NCBI RefSeq assembly: GCF_012223425.1
Contig: NZ_CP038799.1
Span: 3,208,249 to 3,272,248 of the forward strand
DNA from: Mycolicibacterium frederiksbergense
GTDB taxonomy: Bacteria; Actinomycetota; Actinomycetes; Mycobacteriales; Mycobacteriaceae
DNA length: 64,000 nt
Reading direction: 5' to 3'
Below the pieces are notes generated by a model. It was not told the DNA's origin. It worked only from the letters and a program-made list of their open reading frames with translations, and ran no database searches. A program made the position numbers and the translations under genes. This document shows positions 1 through 8,425 of the stretch, in pieces (the first letter of the stretch is position 1; each line of letters starts with the position of its first letter).

Positions 1-243
1 CATGCCGGGCACGGCCAGTGTCCCGACGGTCACTGTGCCGATCGGCCAGTCGGAATTGACCATGTCCAGCAGCTGTTTGGCGCGCAGCCCCTGCGGGGTG
101 TTGGTGTCGATGTGCATGCCGTACGCCGCGTCGGCGACCGGCGGCCCGGTCTGCCCGCAGCTGGAGGTCAGCAGAACGACCGCGGTGGCCAGCGCGCCGA
201 CACCGAGCGCGCGCCGCTGCGTGCTACTTGCCAGTCCCCGCAA
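1..243 (-). CDS. lpqF: LpqF-like lipoprotein, N-terminal part (runs off the window)
   Basis: The minus-strand frame is open from about position 243 to the window edge, so only the first 81 codons are present. It reads as a lipoprotein leader: an Arg-rich n-region, an Ala/Leu/Val hydrophobic stretch and a lipobox-like LTSSC, then a mature part with QTGPPVADAAYGMHIDT. A beta-lactamase-like lipoprotein (LpqF, Rv3593) lies next to mhuD in M. tuberculosis, and that is the basis of the name. The start is uncertain: no ATG or GTG is in frame near the leader, and TTG at 243 overlaps the 3' end of mhuD by 20 bp. The rest of the protein is outside the window. Confidence 0.6.
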   Translation of the reverse strand, partial: MRGLASSTQRRALGVGALATAVVLLTSSCGQTGPPVADAAYGMHIDTNTPQGLRAKQLLDMVNSDWPIGTVTVGTLAVPGM

Positions 244-535
244 CGTCCAACACAACCTCGAACTCCAGCAGCGATGCGCCGGTGGAAACCGGCTTGGCCT
301 GCTGCCCGGCGTGGGCTTCCGCGGCCGGGCCCTTGGCCCACGCCTCGAATGCCTCGTCGGACTCCCACTGGGTGACCACGAAGTAGCGGTTCTCGCCCTT
401 GACCGGACGCAGCAGCTGGAAGCCGAGGAAGCCGGGCTGGTTGTCCACCGCGTGTGCGCGATGGGCGAACCGCTTCTCCAGCTCTGGGCCTGCGTCGGCC
501 GGTACCTCGATGGCATTGATCTTCACGACGGGCAT
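224..535 (-). CDS. mhuD: Heme-degrading monooxygenase MhuD
   Basis: A 103-aa single-domain ABM/dimeric ferredoxin-like protein. It should split heme taken from the host or environment to release iron; MhuD-type enzymes give mycobilin rather than CO. The residues known to matter in M. tuberculosis MhuD are at identical positions here: Asn7, Trp66 and the heme-ligating His75. Length matches the family (about 105 aa). The ATG at 535 is 7 nt from a TAGCCT -10 element, so the message is probably leaderless. It diverges from the hydrolase at 578 and runs into lpqF. Identification is strong because both the active-site residues and the neighbours agree. Confidence 0.93.
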   Translation of the reverse strand: MPVVKINAIEVPADAGPELEKRFAHRAHAVDNQPGFLGFQLLRPVKGENRYFVVTQWESDEAFEAWAKGPAAEAHAGQQAKPVSTGASLLEFEVVLDVAGTGK

Positions 536-542
536 GCGGTTC

Positions 543-548
543 AGGCTA
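543..548 (-). promoter_or_regulatory. -10 element of a leaderless mhuD promoter
   Basis: TAGCCT on the minus strand matches the mycobacterial TANNNT -10 consensus and ends 7 nt before the mhuD ATG, which puts the transcription start at or beside the start codon. No ribosome binding site is present. No clear -35 element is seen, which is normal for mycobacterial SigA promoters. Confidence 0.55.
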
Positions 549-577
549 CCCGGGCCCGGTCGCGGCAGGATGGCGGC

Positions 578-1360
578 ATGCGCAGCGTTTCGCTCACGTC
601 CCGCGGCGGCCCCGAGGATGCCGGTGGTGAACCTCTCGTCCTGGTGCACGGCCTGATGGGCCGCGGCAGCACGTGGTCGCGGCAGCTGCCCTGGCTGACC
701 CGATTCGGCCCGGTCTACACCTATGACGCGCCCTGGCACCGCGGCCGCGATGTCAGCGATCCGTACCCGATCAGCACCGAGCGTTTCGTCGAGGATCTCG
801 GGGCGGCGGTGGACTCGCTGGGGCGCCCGGTCACGCTGATCGGACATTCGATGGGCGGGCTGCATTCCTGGTGCCTGGCGGCCGAGCGACCGGATCTGGT
901 GAGCGCGGTGGTGGTCGAGGACATGGCGCCGGATTTCAGGGGCCGGACCACCGGCCCGTGGGAGCCGTGGCTGCACGCGCTGCCCGTCGAGTTCGACTCC
1001 GCCGAACAGGTCTATCAGGAGTTCGGGCCGGTCGCCGGGCAGTACTTCCTGGAGGCGTTCGACCGGATCGAGTCCGGTTGGCGACTACACGGTCACACTG
1101 CCCGCTGGATCGAGATCGCCGCGCAATGGGGCACCCGCGATTACTGGGCGCAGTGGGAAGCGGTGCGGGCGCCGGTGCTGCTGCTGGAGGCCGGCGGCAC
1201 CGTCGCGCCACCCGGGCAGATGCGCAAGATGCACGAGACGGGTCACCGGTCGACATATCTGAACGTTCCAGGTGCGGGACACCTGATCCACGATGATGCG
1301 CCGGAGGTCTACCGCCGGGCGGTGGAGTCGTTCCTAGCGGCGTTCGCCCGAGGCGCTTGA
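578..1360 (+). CDS. Alpha/beta-fold hydrolase (Rv3591c-like)
   Basis: A 260-aa alpha/beta hydrolase. Visible features are the oxyanion-side LVHGLMG motif near residue 20, the nucleophile elbow GHSMGG near residue 90, an acidic residue after the strand LLLEAGG, and a late His in GAGHLIHDD. Substrate is unknown. The open frame extends upstream to the window edge, but that part is antisense to mhuD and lpqF and does not look like protein. ATG 578 is chosen because the alpha/beta fold begins directly after it and it sits beside the divergent mhuD promoter. Its position between mhuD and mutY matches Rv3591c. Confidence 0.88.
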   Translation: MRSVSLTSRGGPEDAGGEPLVLVHGLMGRGSTWSRQLPWLTRFGPVYTYDAPWHRGRDVSDPYPISTERFVEDLGAAVDSLGRPVTLIGHSMGGLHSWCLAAERPDLVSAVVVEDMAPDFRGRTTGPWEPWLHALPVEFDSAEQVYQEFGPVAGQYFLEAFDRIESGWRLHGHTARWIEIAAQWGTRDYWAQWEAVRAPVLLLEAGGTVAPPGQMRKMHETGHRSTYLNVPGAGHLIHDDAPEVYRRAVESFLAAFARGA

Positions 1361-1612
1361 GGTGGGCCAGGAGGGCTGGGCCTCGAAGCGGGTGCGGATG
1401 GCGTCGAGGTCGTGCATCGCCCGCAAGCCGTCGCGGTCATCGGGATGGCCGCTGCCGGCAAGCCTGCCGACGAACGGCGCGGCGGGACGGAACTGATCGA
1501 GGGACAGCCGCAGGATCCCGGTACGGCGGGCGGTACGGCTGAGCGCCCAGGTGAGCGCGAACGGTGCCAGCAGTACGGCGCCCAGTGCGAGGTAGGTCAG
1601 TGGAGTAGTCAT
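1334..1612 (-). CDS. Small membrane protein of unknown function
   Basis: A 92-aa protein with one N-terminal hydrophobic segment (about residues 5-25) and a charged, Arg/Asp-rich tail. ATG 1612 has a GGAG ribosome binding site 8 nt upstream, which supports translation. Its 3' end overlaps the convergent hydrolase gene by 27 bp. It diverges from the AraC-type regulator at 1684. I do not recognise a family. Confidence 0.6.
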   Translation of the reverse strand: MTTPLTYLALGAVLLAPFALTWALSRTARRTGILRLSLDQFRPAAPFVGRLAGSGHPDDRDGLRAMHDLDAIRTRFEAQPSWPTSSASGERR

Positions 1613-1671
1613 GGCAGTAAGTCTCCGTTGATAAATATCCGGCCAACAGTGGCAGGAATGACACCTTGAGA

Positions 1672-1677
1672 TAAAAT
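1672..1677 (+). promoter_or_regulatory. -10 element for the GlxA-type regulator
   Basis: TAAAAT lies 6 nt upstream of ATG 1684, the spacing expected of a leaderless mycobacterial transcript. The surrounding 70 bp is AT-richer than the genes on both sides, as expected of a divergent promoter region. Confidence 0.5.
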
Positions 1678-1683
1678 GCTGCC

Positions 1684-2655
1684 ATGGCGATATCGAGCGT
1701 ATCGGTGCTGGTGCTGGACGGTCTAGCGATTTTCGAGTTCGGCGTGATCTGCGAGGTCTTCGGCATCGACCGCTCCTCCGACGGTGTGCCCAATTTCGAT
1801 TTCAGGGTGTGTGGGCCCGAGGCCGGCCGGCCGATCCGCACCGCCGTCGGCGCCACCCTGACGCCGGACCACGGGCTCGACGACCTGATCGGTGCCGACC
1901 TGGTGGCCATTCCGGCGATCAGCGGGACCGACTACTCGCCCGCGGCGCTGGCCGCGGTACGCAGGGCCGTCGAGTCCGGTTCGACCGTTCTGACCGTCTG
2001 CTCCGGCGCCTTCCTGGCCGGCGCGGCGGGTCTGTTGGACGGCAGGCCCTGCACCACCCACTGGATGCACGCCGACGATCTGGCCACCGCATATCCGACC
2101 GCGCGAGTGGACCGCAATGTGCTGTTCGTCGACGACGGGAACCTCATCACCAGTGCGGGAACCGCCGCGGGTATCGACGCCTGCCTGCACCTGGTGCGCC
2201 GTGAACTCGGCGCCGAGATCACCAACAAGATCGCCCGGCGGATGGTGGTGCCACCCCAGCGAGACGGCGGCCAGCGTCAGTACATCGACCAGCCGATACC
2301 GGTCCGTTACTCGGAAGGCTTTGCCCCGCAGCTAGATTGGATTCTGGCCAACCTCGACAAACCGCATACCGTGGCCAACCTCGCGGCCCGCGCCAACATG
2401 TCGGCGCGCACCTTCGCCCGGCGGTTCGTCGACGAGACCGGGCGGACCCCGATGCAGTGGGTGACCGATCAGCGGGTGCTCTACGCGCGCCGCTTGCTCG
2501 AGGAGACCGACCTGGACATCGACCGGGTGGCCGACCGCTGCGGGTTCGGCACCGCGACGTTGCTGCGCCACCACTTCCGGCGCATCATCGGCGTGACGCC
2601 GTCCGATTACCGGCGGCGTTTCTCCTGCGACAATGCCTGCGAGGCGACCGCTTAA
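1684..2655 (+). CDS. GlxA-family transcriptional regulator (DJ-1/PfpI domain plus AraC HTH)
   Basis: A 323-aa two-domain regulator. Residues 1 to about 190 form a DJ-1/PfpI-like domain with the nucleophile-elbow region TVCSGAFLAGAAGLL and the following TTHW. Residues about 220-318 form an AraC-type double helix-turn-helix (NMSARTFARRF; DRVADRCGFGTATLLRHHF). In this family the first domain senses a ligand or carries degenerate amidase folds. The target is unknown; the neighbouring small membrane gene is divergent and could be regulated. Its stop shares a TTAA palindrome with the convergent mutY stop. Confidence 0.88.
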   Translation: MAISSVSVLVLDGLAIFEFGVICEVFGIDRSSDGVPNFDFRVCGPEAGRPIRTAVGATLTPDHGLDDLIGADLVAIPAISGTDYSPAALAAVRRAVESGSTVLTVCSGAFLAGAAGLLDGRPCTTHWMHADDLATAYPTARVDRNVLFVDDGNLITSAGTAAGIDACLHLVRRELGAEITNKIARRMVVPPQRDGGQRQYIDQPIPVRYSEGFAPQLDWILANLDKPHTVANLAARANMSARTFARRFVDETGRTPMQWVTDQRVLYARRLLEETDLDIDRVADRCGFGTATLLRHHFRRIIGVTPSDYRRRFSCDNACEATA

Positions 2656-3548
2656 CCGCCTTCGCCCGCAAGGGCGAACAGGCCCGCTGCCGTCTGCTCG
2701 ACCAGGCCGTCGACCAGCAGCGAATCCAGCGCCCGGTCGCGTTGCGCGGTATCGGAAAGCCACACCACATCCAATTGCGCCCGGGTGACCGGGTCGGTGC
2801 TGGCGCGCAACACATCGAGCAGGCGTCCACGGCACTGCCGGTCGGTGCCGGCGTAGCGCTGTACCCTTCGGGCCGGCGTTGACGCGGCCGGATATCCCGC
2901 GCTGCGCCAGCGGCAGGCGCGCAGCGGGCACACCCCGCATTTGGGGGCGCGTGCGGTGCAGACGATCGCCCCGAGTTCCATCAGCGCCGCCGAGAAGCGC
3001 GGCGCCGCATCACCTTCGGGCAGCAGTGCGGCCACCTCGTCGAGATCGCGGGTGCTGGCCGGCGCCTCCGCGACGCCGTGCACGACCCGCGACACCACCC
3101 GGCGGACGTTGGTGTCCACCACCGCGACCCGCTGTCGATAGGCGAAACACGCGATGGCCCTCGCCGTGTAGGCCCCGACGCCGGGCAGGGTCAGCAGGGT
3201 CTCCACATCGGTGGGCACCTCGTCGCCGTGCTGGCTCGCGATGGTCACCGCGCACTCGTGCAGGCGCTTGGCGCGGCGGGGATAACCCAATTTGCCCCAC
3301 GCCCGCAGTACATCGGCCGGACCGGCCGCCGCGGTCGCCGACGGCGTCGGCCACCGGGCAACCCAGGCCAGCCAGATCGGCTCCACCCGGCTCACCGGCG
3401 TCTGCTGCAGCATGAACTCGCTGACCAGGATCTGCCACGCGGTGACCTCGGGCCGCCGCCACGGGAGATCGCGTTCAGCCTCGTCGAACCAGGCGAGCAG
3501 CTCCTCTGGGTCGATACCGACACCAGGCTCGGGCACAATACCGATCAT
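2652..3548 (-). CDS. mutY: A/G-specific adenine DNA glycosylase MutY
   Basis: A 298-aa base-excision repair enzyme that removes adenine opposite 8-oxoguanine. The N-terminal HhH-GPD fold contains QILVSEFMLQQTP and the hairpin LPGVGAYTARAIACFAY followed by the catalytic Asp in VVDTNVRR. A [4Fe-4S] Cys set follows (C-x6-C-x2-C-x4-C). The last spacing is one shorter than in E. coli MutY, but I recall the mycobacterial enzyme having the same spacing. Start ATG 3548 overlaps the divergent canB start inside one CATG. The C-terminal region is short and has no obvious full MutT-like domain. Confidence 0.95.
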   Translation of the reverse strand: MIGIVPEPGVGIDPEELLAWFDEAERDLPWRRPEVTAWQILVSEFMLQQTPVSRVEPIWLAWVARWPTPSATAAAGPADVLRAWGKLGYPRRAKRLHECAVTIASQHGDEVPTDVETLLTLPGVGAYTARAIACFAYRQRVAVVDTNVRRVVSRVVHGVAEAPASTRDLDEVAALLPEGDAAPRFSAALMELGAIVCTARAPKCGVCPLRACRWRSAGYPAASTPARRVQRYAGTDRQCRGRLLDVLRASTDPVTRAQLDVVWLSDTAQRDRALDSLLVDGLVEQTAAGLFALAGEGG

Positions 3549-4167
3549 GCCCAACTCGAATCCCATCGCCGCGTGGAAGTCACTCAAAGAGGGTAACGAG
3601 CGTTTTGTTGCCGGAAAGCCGCTGCATCCCAGCCAGGGGATCGAGGACCGCGCCCGGCTGACCGAGGCGCAGAAGCCGACCGCTGTCCTGTTCGGCTGCG
3701 GTGACAGCCGCGTCGCCGCGGAGCTCATCTTCGACCAGGGTCTCGGCGAGATGTTCGTGGTCCGCACGGCCGGCCACGTCATCGACTCGGCGGTGCTCGG
3801 TTCCATCGAGTACGCGGTCGGTGTGCTCAACGTGCCGCTGATCGCGGTGCTGGGGCACGACAGCTGCGGCGCGGTGAAGGCCACCCTGAACGCGCTCGAC
3901 GAGGGCGACATTCCCGGTGGCTACATCCGTGACATCGTCGAGCGGGTCCTGCCGTCGATCCTGATGGGCCGCCGCGACGGCCTGACCCGGGTCGACGAGT
4001 TCGAGGCCCGCCACGTCATCGAGACCGGCGCGCAGCTGCTGGCCCGCTCGACGGTCATCGCCGAGCGGGTCGAGGCGGGCAGCCTGGCGATCGTGGGGCT
4101 GACCTACCATCTGGCCGACGGCCGGGTGGCGCTGCGCCAGCATTTGGGCGATATCGGCGAAGCCTGA
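3547..4167 (+). CDS. canB: Beta-class carbonic anhydrase CanB
   Basis: A 206-aa beta-carbonic anhydrase (CO2 + H2O to bicarbonate). The zinc ligands are Cys51, His104 and Cys107, with the Asp53-Arg55 dyad in CGDSR. These are the positions known for M. tuberculosis Rv3588c. The N-terminus (MPNSNPIAAWKSLKEGNERF) matches that family, which fixes ATG 3547 even though it overlaps the divergent mutY start codon by two bases. No separate promoter space exists, so both promoters must lie inside the opposite gene. Confidence 0.95.
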   Translation: MPNSNPIAAWKSLKEGNERFVAGKPLHPSQGIEDRARLTEAQKPTAVLFGCGDSRVAAELIFDQGLGEMFVVRTAGHVIDSAVLGSIEYAVGVLNVPLIAVLGHDSCGAVKATLNALDEGDIPGGYIRDIVERVLPSILMGRRDGLTRVDEFEARHVIETGAQLLARSTVIAERVEAGSLAIVGLTYHLADGRVALRQHLGDIGEA

Positions 4168-4236
4168 CCGATACCACACCCGACACGCCGACACGCCTCG
4201 AACGACTACAGGTGGCCTCGGCTTACCGTTGAGGTC

Positions 4237-5022
4237 GTGCTAGACACCGAGCCCCCGCGCCAGCTGCCACCGGAGATCTACCGGCGCCGCAGGGCGCTGG
4301 CGATAGGTGTCGCAGTGGTGGTGATCGTCATCGTCGCCGCCATCGTGGCGGTCGTGGTCGCCAACAGCACCGGATCCGACGGTGCCACCGCTGATCCGTC
4401 GGCCAACACCGAGGTCGCGCCGGCCCCCACGCCGTTGCCGGGTGAGGAGCCCGGGGTGAAGACCCCGGTCGTTCCGCCCGCCGCCCAGGCCCCGCCGCCG
4501 GTGCCGACACCGACCACCGCGGTCGTTCCGCCCCCGGTGTTGCAGGAGGGCGATGACTGCCCGGACTCCACTTTGGCGGTCAAGGGCATCACCAGCGCCC
4601 CCGACTATGTGATGGGCGATCAGCCGAAGTTCACCATGGTCGTCACCAATATCGGGCTGGTGGCCTGCCAGCGTGATGTCGGGGCCGCCGTGCTGGCCGC
4701 CTACGTGTACTCGCTGGACAACAAGCGGCTGTGGTCGAACCTGGACTGCGCGCCGTCCAACGAGACGCTGGTCAAGACCTTCAACCCGGGCGAGCAGGTG
4801 ACCACCGAGGTCACCTGGACCGGTATGGACTCCGCCCCGAACTGCCCGCTGCCCCGCCAGCCGATCGGTCCGGGCACCTACAACCTGCTGGTTCAGCTCG
4901 GCAACCTGCGGTCGGCTTCGGTGCCGTTCGTCCTGTCCGAAGCGGCCCCGGCGCCACCGGCCGACGCGCCGCCGCCCGCGGAAGCCCAGCCGCACGAGGG
5001 TGGCGGGCAGGCGCCGGGCTGA
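4237..5022 (+). CDS. Membrane-anchored secreted protein (Rv3587c-like)
   Basis: A 261-aa protein starting at GTG 4237. Residues 1-20 are cytoplasmic and Arg-rich (YRRRR), and about 21-43 form one very hydrophobic helix. Then comes a Pro/Ala/Thr-rich linker to about residue 105 and an extracytoplasmic domain with four Cys (in DDCPD, VACQR, LDCAP, PNCPL). The C-terminus is again Pro/Ala-rich. The linker suggests passage through the cell wall. Function is unknown; the conserved position between canB and disA matches Rv3587c. It is convergent with disA. Confidence 0.85.
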   Translation: MLDTEPPRQLPPEIYRRRRALAIGVAVVVIVIVAAIVAVVVANSTGSDGATADPSANTEVAPAPTPLPGEEPGVKTPVVPPAAQAPPPVPTPTTAVVPPPVLQEGDDCPDSTLAVKGITSAPDYVMGDQPKFTMVVTNIGLVACQRDVGAAVLAAYVYSLDNKRLWSNLDCAPSNETLVKTFNPGEQVTTEVTWTGMDSAPNCPLPRQPIGPGTYNLLVQLGNLRSASVPFVLSEAAPAPPADAPPPAEAQPHEGGGQAPG

Positions 5023-5028
5023 CGCAGC

Positions 5029-6141
5029 TCAGGCCAGCTGGTCGGCGATCGTCGACTCGGCCAGCTGGGACAGACCCTCCCTGATGTGGCGGGCCCACAT
5101 CGAGCCGATACCGTCCACCGACTGCAGGTCGGTGGCACTGGCCGCGAGCACGCCCTGCAACGACCCGAAGGACCGCACCAGCAGATCGACATGGGCGAAC
5201 TGCAGTCGCGGGATGCCCGCCATCGCCCGATAGCCGCGTGAACTCATCGCCGAGTCCTGCGCCTCGATGGTCGACGGATAGCCGAAAACCCTTGCCAGCG
5301 CGGTGAAGTCGAGCAGCTCATTGTCCGACAGTGCGTCCAGTTCCTCCAGCGTGGCGCTCACCTGGGCCGCACTCGGCGGATCCGGATTGGCGTGATAGTC
5401 GCGCATGATGAGCTCGCGGGCGGTGTCGTTGCCGCCGACGAGTTCCTCCAGTTGCAGCTTGAGCTGACGGCCGTCGGTGCCCAGTTCGACGACGTCTGCG
5501 TCGATTTCCAGGCTGATCCGGCGGACCATCTCCAGGCGCTGGGCGACCGTCATCACGTCGCGCAGCGTCACGAAGTCCTCGATCTCCGCGGTGGACAGCT
5601 GCCGGTTCACCTCGTCGAGACGGGACTTGTAGCGCTCCAGCGTCGCGATGGTCTGGTTGGCCCGGGACAGGATGGTCGGGGTGTCGGGCACCACGTGTCG
5701 CTCCCCGGCGGCGTACACCGTGACGATGCTCATCGAGTGGCTGACCGAGATGACCGGGTAGCCGGTCTGTACGGCGGCGCGCTCCGCGGAGCGGTGCCGG
5801 GTGCCGGATTCGTCGGTGGGGATCGACGGGTCGGGCACCAACTGCACATTGGCCTTGAGGATGCGGGAGCCGTCGCTGGAGAGCACCACCGCGCCGTCCA
5901 TCTTGGACAGCTCGCGGAGTTTGGTGGGTGCGTACCGGACATCGAGGTTGAAGCCGCCGTCGCAGATCGCCTCGACGCTGTCGTCGTAGCCGAGCACGAT
6001 CAGCGCACCGGTGCGACCCCGCAGGATCCGTTCCAGGCCGTCCCGCAGGTCGGTGCCCGGCGCCAGCCTGCCGAGCGTCTCGCGCAACGTGGGGCGGGCC
6101 AGATGCACCACGTTCCGGCTGCCCCTGGACTTCACCGCCAT
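5029..6141 (-). CDS. disA: DNA integrity scanning protein, diadenylate cyclase DisA
   Basis: A 370-aa protein that makes c-di-AMP from two ATP. The N-terminal DAC domain carries both hallmark motifs, Asp82-Gly83-Ala84 and Arg115-His116-Arg117 within GTRHRSAER. A helical linker follows, and the C-terminal helix-hairpin-helix domain (SVDGIGSMWARHIREGL) binds branched DNA. ATG 6141 has a strong GGAGG ribosome binding site. It lies 8 bp downstream of radA in the same direction, an arrangement conserved with M. tuberculosis, where RadA modulates DisA activity. Confidence 0.96.
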   Translation of the reverse strand: MAVKSRGSRNVVHLARPTLRETLGRLAPGTDLRDGLERILRGRTGALIVLGYDDSVEAICDGGFNLDVRYAPTKLRELSKMDGAVVLSSDGSRILKANVQLVPDPSIPTDESGTRHRSAERAAVQTGYPVISVSHSMSIVTVYAAGERHVVPDTPTILSRANQTIATLERYKSRLDEVNRQLSTAEIEDFVTLRDVMTVAQRLEMVRRISLEIDADVVELGTDGRQLKLQLEELVGGNDTARELIMRDYHANPDPPSAAQVSATLEELDALSDNELLDFTALARVFGYPSTIEAQDSAMSSRGYRAMAGIPRLQFAHVDLLVRSFGSLQGVLAASATDLQSVDGIGSMWARHIREGLSQLAESTIADQLA

Positions 6142-6149
6142 CGCGCCTC

Positions 6150-7547
6150 CTAGGATCGGCCGCCATTGTTGTCGATCGACCGGAGTGCCCGCAATGCCGT
6201 GCCGATGTTGTCCGCGGTGGTCAGGCGTAGACCTGCGGGCACATCCTTGACCCCGGGCGGCACGATCGCGTCCGTGAAGCCCAGCCGGGCCGCCTCGGCG
6301 AGTCTGCGGTCCATCCCGCTGACCCGGCGCAGATCCCCGGCCAGCCCGACCTCGCCGATGGCGATGGCCGTTGCCGGTAGCGGCACATCGGTCTGGGCCG
6401 ATGCGATGGCCATGGCCACCGCCAGGTCCGCGGAGGGGTCGGTCAGGCGCATACCGCCCACGGTGGACAGGTAGATGTCGTGCTGCCCGAGTTTCAGGCC
6501 GGTGCGCTTCTCCAGCACGGCGGTGATCATCGCGGCACGGGCGGAGTCGATACCGCTGACGGCGCGCCGCGGGGTGCCCTGCGCCACGTTGCCGATCAAT
6601 GCCTGCACCTCGCCGAGCAGCGGCCGTTTGCCGTCCATCGTCACCGTGACGGCGGTGCCCGGTACCGGGGCCGGGCGCTGATCCCGGAACAGCCCCGACG
6701 GGTCTTCCACACATTCGATCCCGTTGTCGTGCAACAGGAAACAGCCGACCTCATCTGATGCGCCGAAACGGTTCTTCACCCCGCGCACCATGCGCAGGGC
6801 CGAGGCGCGGTCGCCTTCGAAGTGCAGCACGACGTCGACGAGGTGCTCCAGTGAGCGTGGGCCGGCGATGGCACCGTCCTTGGTGACATGGCCGACCAGC
6901 AGCAGGGCGACACCGTCGGCCGCGCGGGACATCTTGGCGTAGGACGTCAGCGCCGTGGTGACCGCCCGCACCTGGGTGACCCCGCCGGTCACCCCGTCGG
7001 ATTCGGAGCTGGACATCGTCTGCACCGAGTCGACCACCACCAGGGTGGGCTTGACCGCCTCGATATGGCCGAGCGCGGTCTGCAGATCGGATTCGGCGGC
7101 CAGATACATCTCGTCGTGTGTGCACCCGGTGCGTTCGGCCCGCAACCGGATCTGCCCGGCCGATTCCTCACCGGACAGGTAGAGCGCGCGCCGGCCTCTG
7201 CTGGCCCAGCGATGCGCGACCTCGAGCAGCAGGGTCGACTTGCCCACCCCGGGATCACCGGCCAGCAGTGTGACCGAGCCTGGCACCAGTCCGCCGCCGA
7301 GCACCCGGTCGAGTTCGCTCACCCCGGTGGGGAAGTGTCTGGTGACACCCGGGTCGATCGTCGTGATCGGAACCGCGGGGGAGGACGGCGCGACCGCGCG
7401 CCGGGTGGAACTGCCGTTCAGCGCGGTGAGCGCGGCGACTTCGTTGACGGTGCCCCAGGTACCGCAGTCCGGGCAGCGCCCGACCCATTTGGGCAGGACG
7501 TGACTGCATTCCGAACACCGGTATTGCGAACGTACTTTCGAAGCCAC
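6150..7547 (-). CDS. radA: DNA repair protein RadA
   Basis: A 465-aa RecA-like branch-migration factor. Domains in order: an N-terminal C4 zinc finger (RCSECSH...RCPDCG), the ATPase core with Walker A GDPGVGKST, the RadA-specific KNRFG motif, and a C-terminal Lon-protease-like domain. GTG 7547 is chosen because VRSQYRCSEC lies just after it as in other RadA proteins; a TTG 10 codons upstream is possible. First gene of the radA-disA unit. Confidence 0.95.
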   Translation of the reverse strand: MASKVRSQYRCSECSHVLPKWVGRCPDCGTWGTVNEVAALTALNGSSTRRAVAPSSPAVPITTIDPGVTRHFPTGVSELDRVLGGGLVPGSVTLLAGDPGVGKSTLLLEVAHRWASRGRRALYLSGEESAGQIRLRAERTGCTHDEMYLAAESDLQTALGHIEAVKPTLVVVDSVQTMSSSESDGVTGGVTQVRAVTTALTSYAKMSRAADGVALLLVGHVTKDGAIAGPRSLEHLVDVVLHFEGDRASALRMVRGVKNRFGASDEVGCFLLHDNGIECVEDPSGLFRDQRPAPVPGTAVTVTMDGKRPLLGEVQALIGNVAQGTPRRAVSGIDSARAAMITAVLEKRTGLKLGQHDIYLSTVGGMRLTDPSADLAVAMAIASAQTDVPLPATAIAIGEVGLAGDLRRVSGMDRRLAEAARLGFTDAIVPPGVKDVPAGLRLTTADNIGTALRALRSIDNNGGRS

Positions 7548-7595
7548 GCTGTGAACGGTATCGGTTCCCCCCGACAAACCGGTCAGATCGTCAGG

Positions 7596-8177
7596 TCAGT
7601 GCCCACCCGTGTCGTGTCCGCCGCCGACGACGGGCTCACCATCGCGGCGTGCCACCTCGCCGGCCGAGATCGGCACGGCGACGGTCGTGCTGCCGGCACG
7701 CTCGAAGGTGAAGGTGAAGTCGTACATGAGCCCGTTGGAGATCGGTTCGGTCAGCGTCACTTGCGCGTCGACGTCGTCCTCGCGCTCGATGGTGCCCAGG
7801 GCGTCATGACCGTCGGGGTCGCCGACGAGCAGCAGACCGCTGGCCGGGATCTCGCCATCGCCGGTGAGCGTCACCGTGCCGACATCGGATGTGACGGAGA
7901 CCAGCTTGTCATCGACGTCGGCGGAGTTGTTGGCGGCCGCGAAGATCAGCTCGGCATCGGTACCGGGCTGCACGTAGTCGGTGGTCTGCGGCGCTCGCAG
8001 GAACACGTTGCGCAACGCGATGTCACCGACAGTGCCGACGGTGCCGTTGACGGCGGGTTCCTGATTGGCGCTCTGGGACACCTGACCGGCGCTGCAGCCG
8101 GTGAGGGCGAGGCCGGCGATCAGGGCGCCGGCGGCCAGGCGGGCCGCGCGCACATTGGAGCGGTTCACTGCGACCAC
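7596..8177 (-). CDS. lpqE: Lipoprotein LpqE
   Basis: A 193-aa exported lipoprotein. The leader ends in the lipobox LALTGC, and the mature part is a beta-rich domain with Gly/His at the extreme C-terminus (GGGHDTGGH). GTG 8177 is preferred over GTG 8168 because AGGAGG lies 5 nt upstream of it. LpqE resembles cell-envelope copper-chaperone-like/DUF461 proteins, and the His-rich tail would fit metal binding, but this is inference. It diverges from carD across a 248-bp region, as in M. tuberculosis. Confidence 0.88.
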   Translation of the reverse strand: MVAVNRSNVRAARLAAGALIAGLALTGCSAGQVSQSANQEPAVNGTVGTVGDIALRNVFLRAPQTTDYVQPGTDAELIFAAANNSADVDDKLVSVTSDVGTVTLTGDGEIPASGLLLVGDPDGHDALGTIEREDDVDAQVTLTEPISNGLMYDFTFTFERAGSTTVAVPISAGEVARRDGEPVVGGGHDTGGH

Positions 8178-8393
8178 TGGAGCCTCCTGCTCAACCGGAC
8201 GGATTCGACTATGCACTGTAGTAGGTGCTGATTGCGCGCGGTAGCCGAGGGCTTCTCAGGGCCGTGGCGGGCCCCGAACTGGGCGCCAAGACAGCCGTCC
8301 ACGTGCATGTATCGGCCACGGTGTCAACCCCTAGTCTTCGTCGCCGATGCCCCTGACCTGCATTGTTGTTCCGCGCGTGTCCGGGCTCCGTGC

Positions 8394-8399
8394 TAACAT
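8394..8399 (+). promoter_or_regulatory. Extended -10 promoter element of carD
   Basis: TGC-TAACAT is an extended -10 (TGN plus TANNNT). It is followed after about 9 nt by an AAAGGGG ribosome binding site and then ATG 8426. No -35 with good spacing is seen. This is the only clear promoter signal in the 248-bp lpqE-carD intergenic region; the rest shows no gene. Confidence 0.5.
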
Positions 8400-8425
8400 T
8401 GAGCGGTGAAAGGGGCTCGAAACTG

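Noticed and set aside
2..577. In-frame upstream extension of the first hydrolase (would give 452 aa)
   Set aside because: It is antisense to lpqF and mhuD, both well supported, and has no domain; the hydrolase fold begins after ATG 578.
2850..2960. Defective iron-sulfur cluster in MutY because the last Cys spacing is four, not five
   Set aside because: The mycobacterial family, as I recall it, shares this spacing, so it is probably not a lesion.
3549..3911. Longer N-terminus for MutY
   Set aside because: The extra 121 residues are antisense to the carbonic anhydrase and the known family start is near MIGIVPEP.
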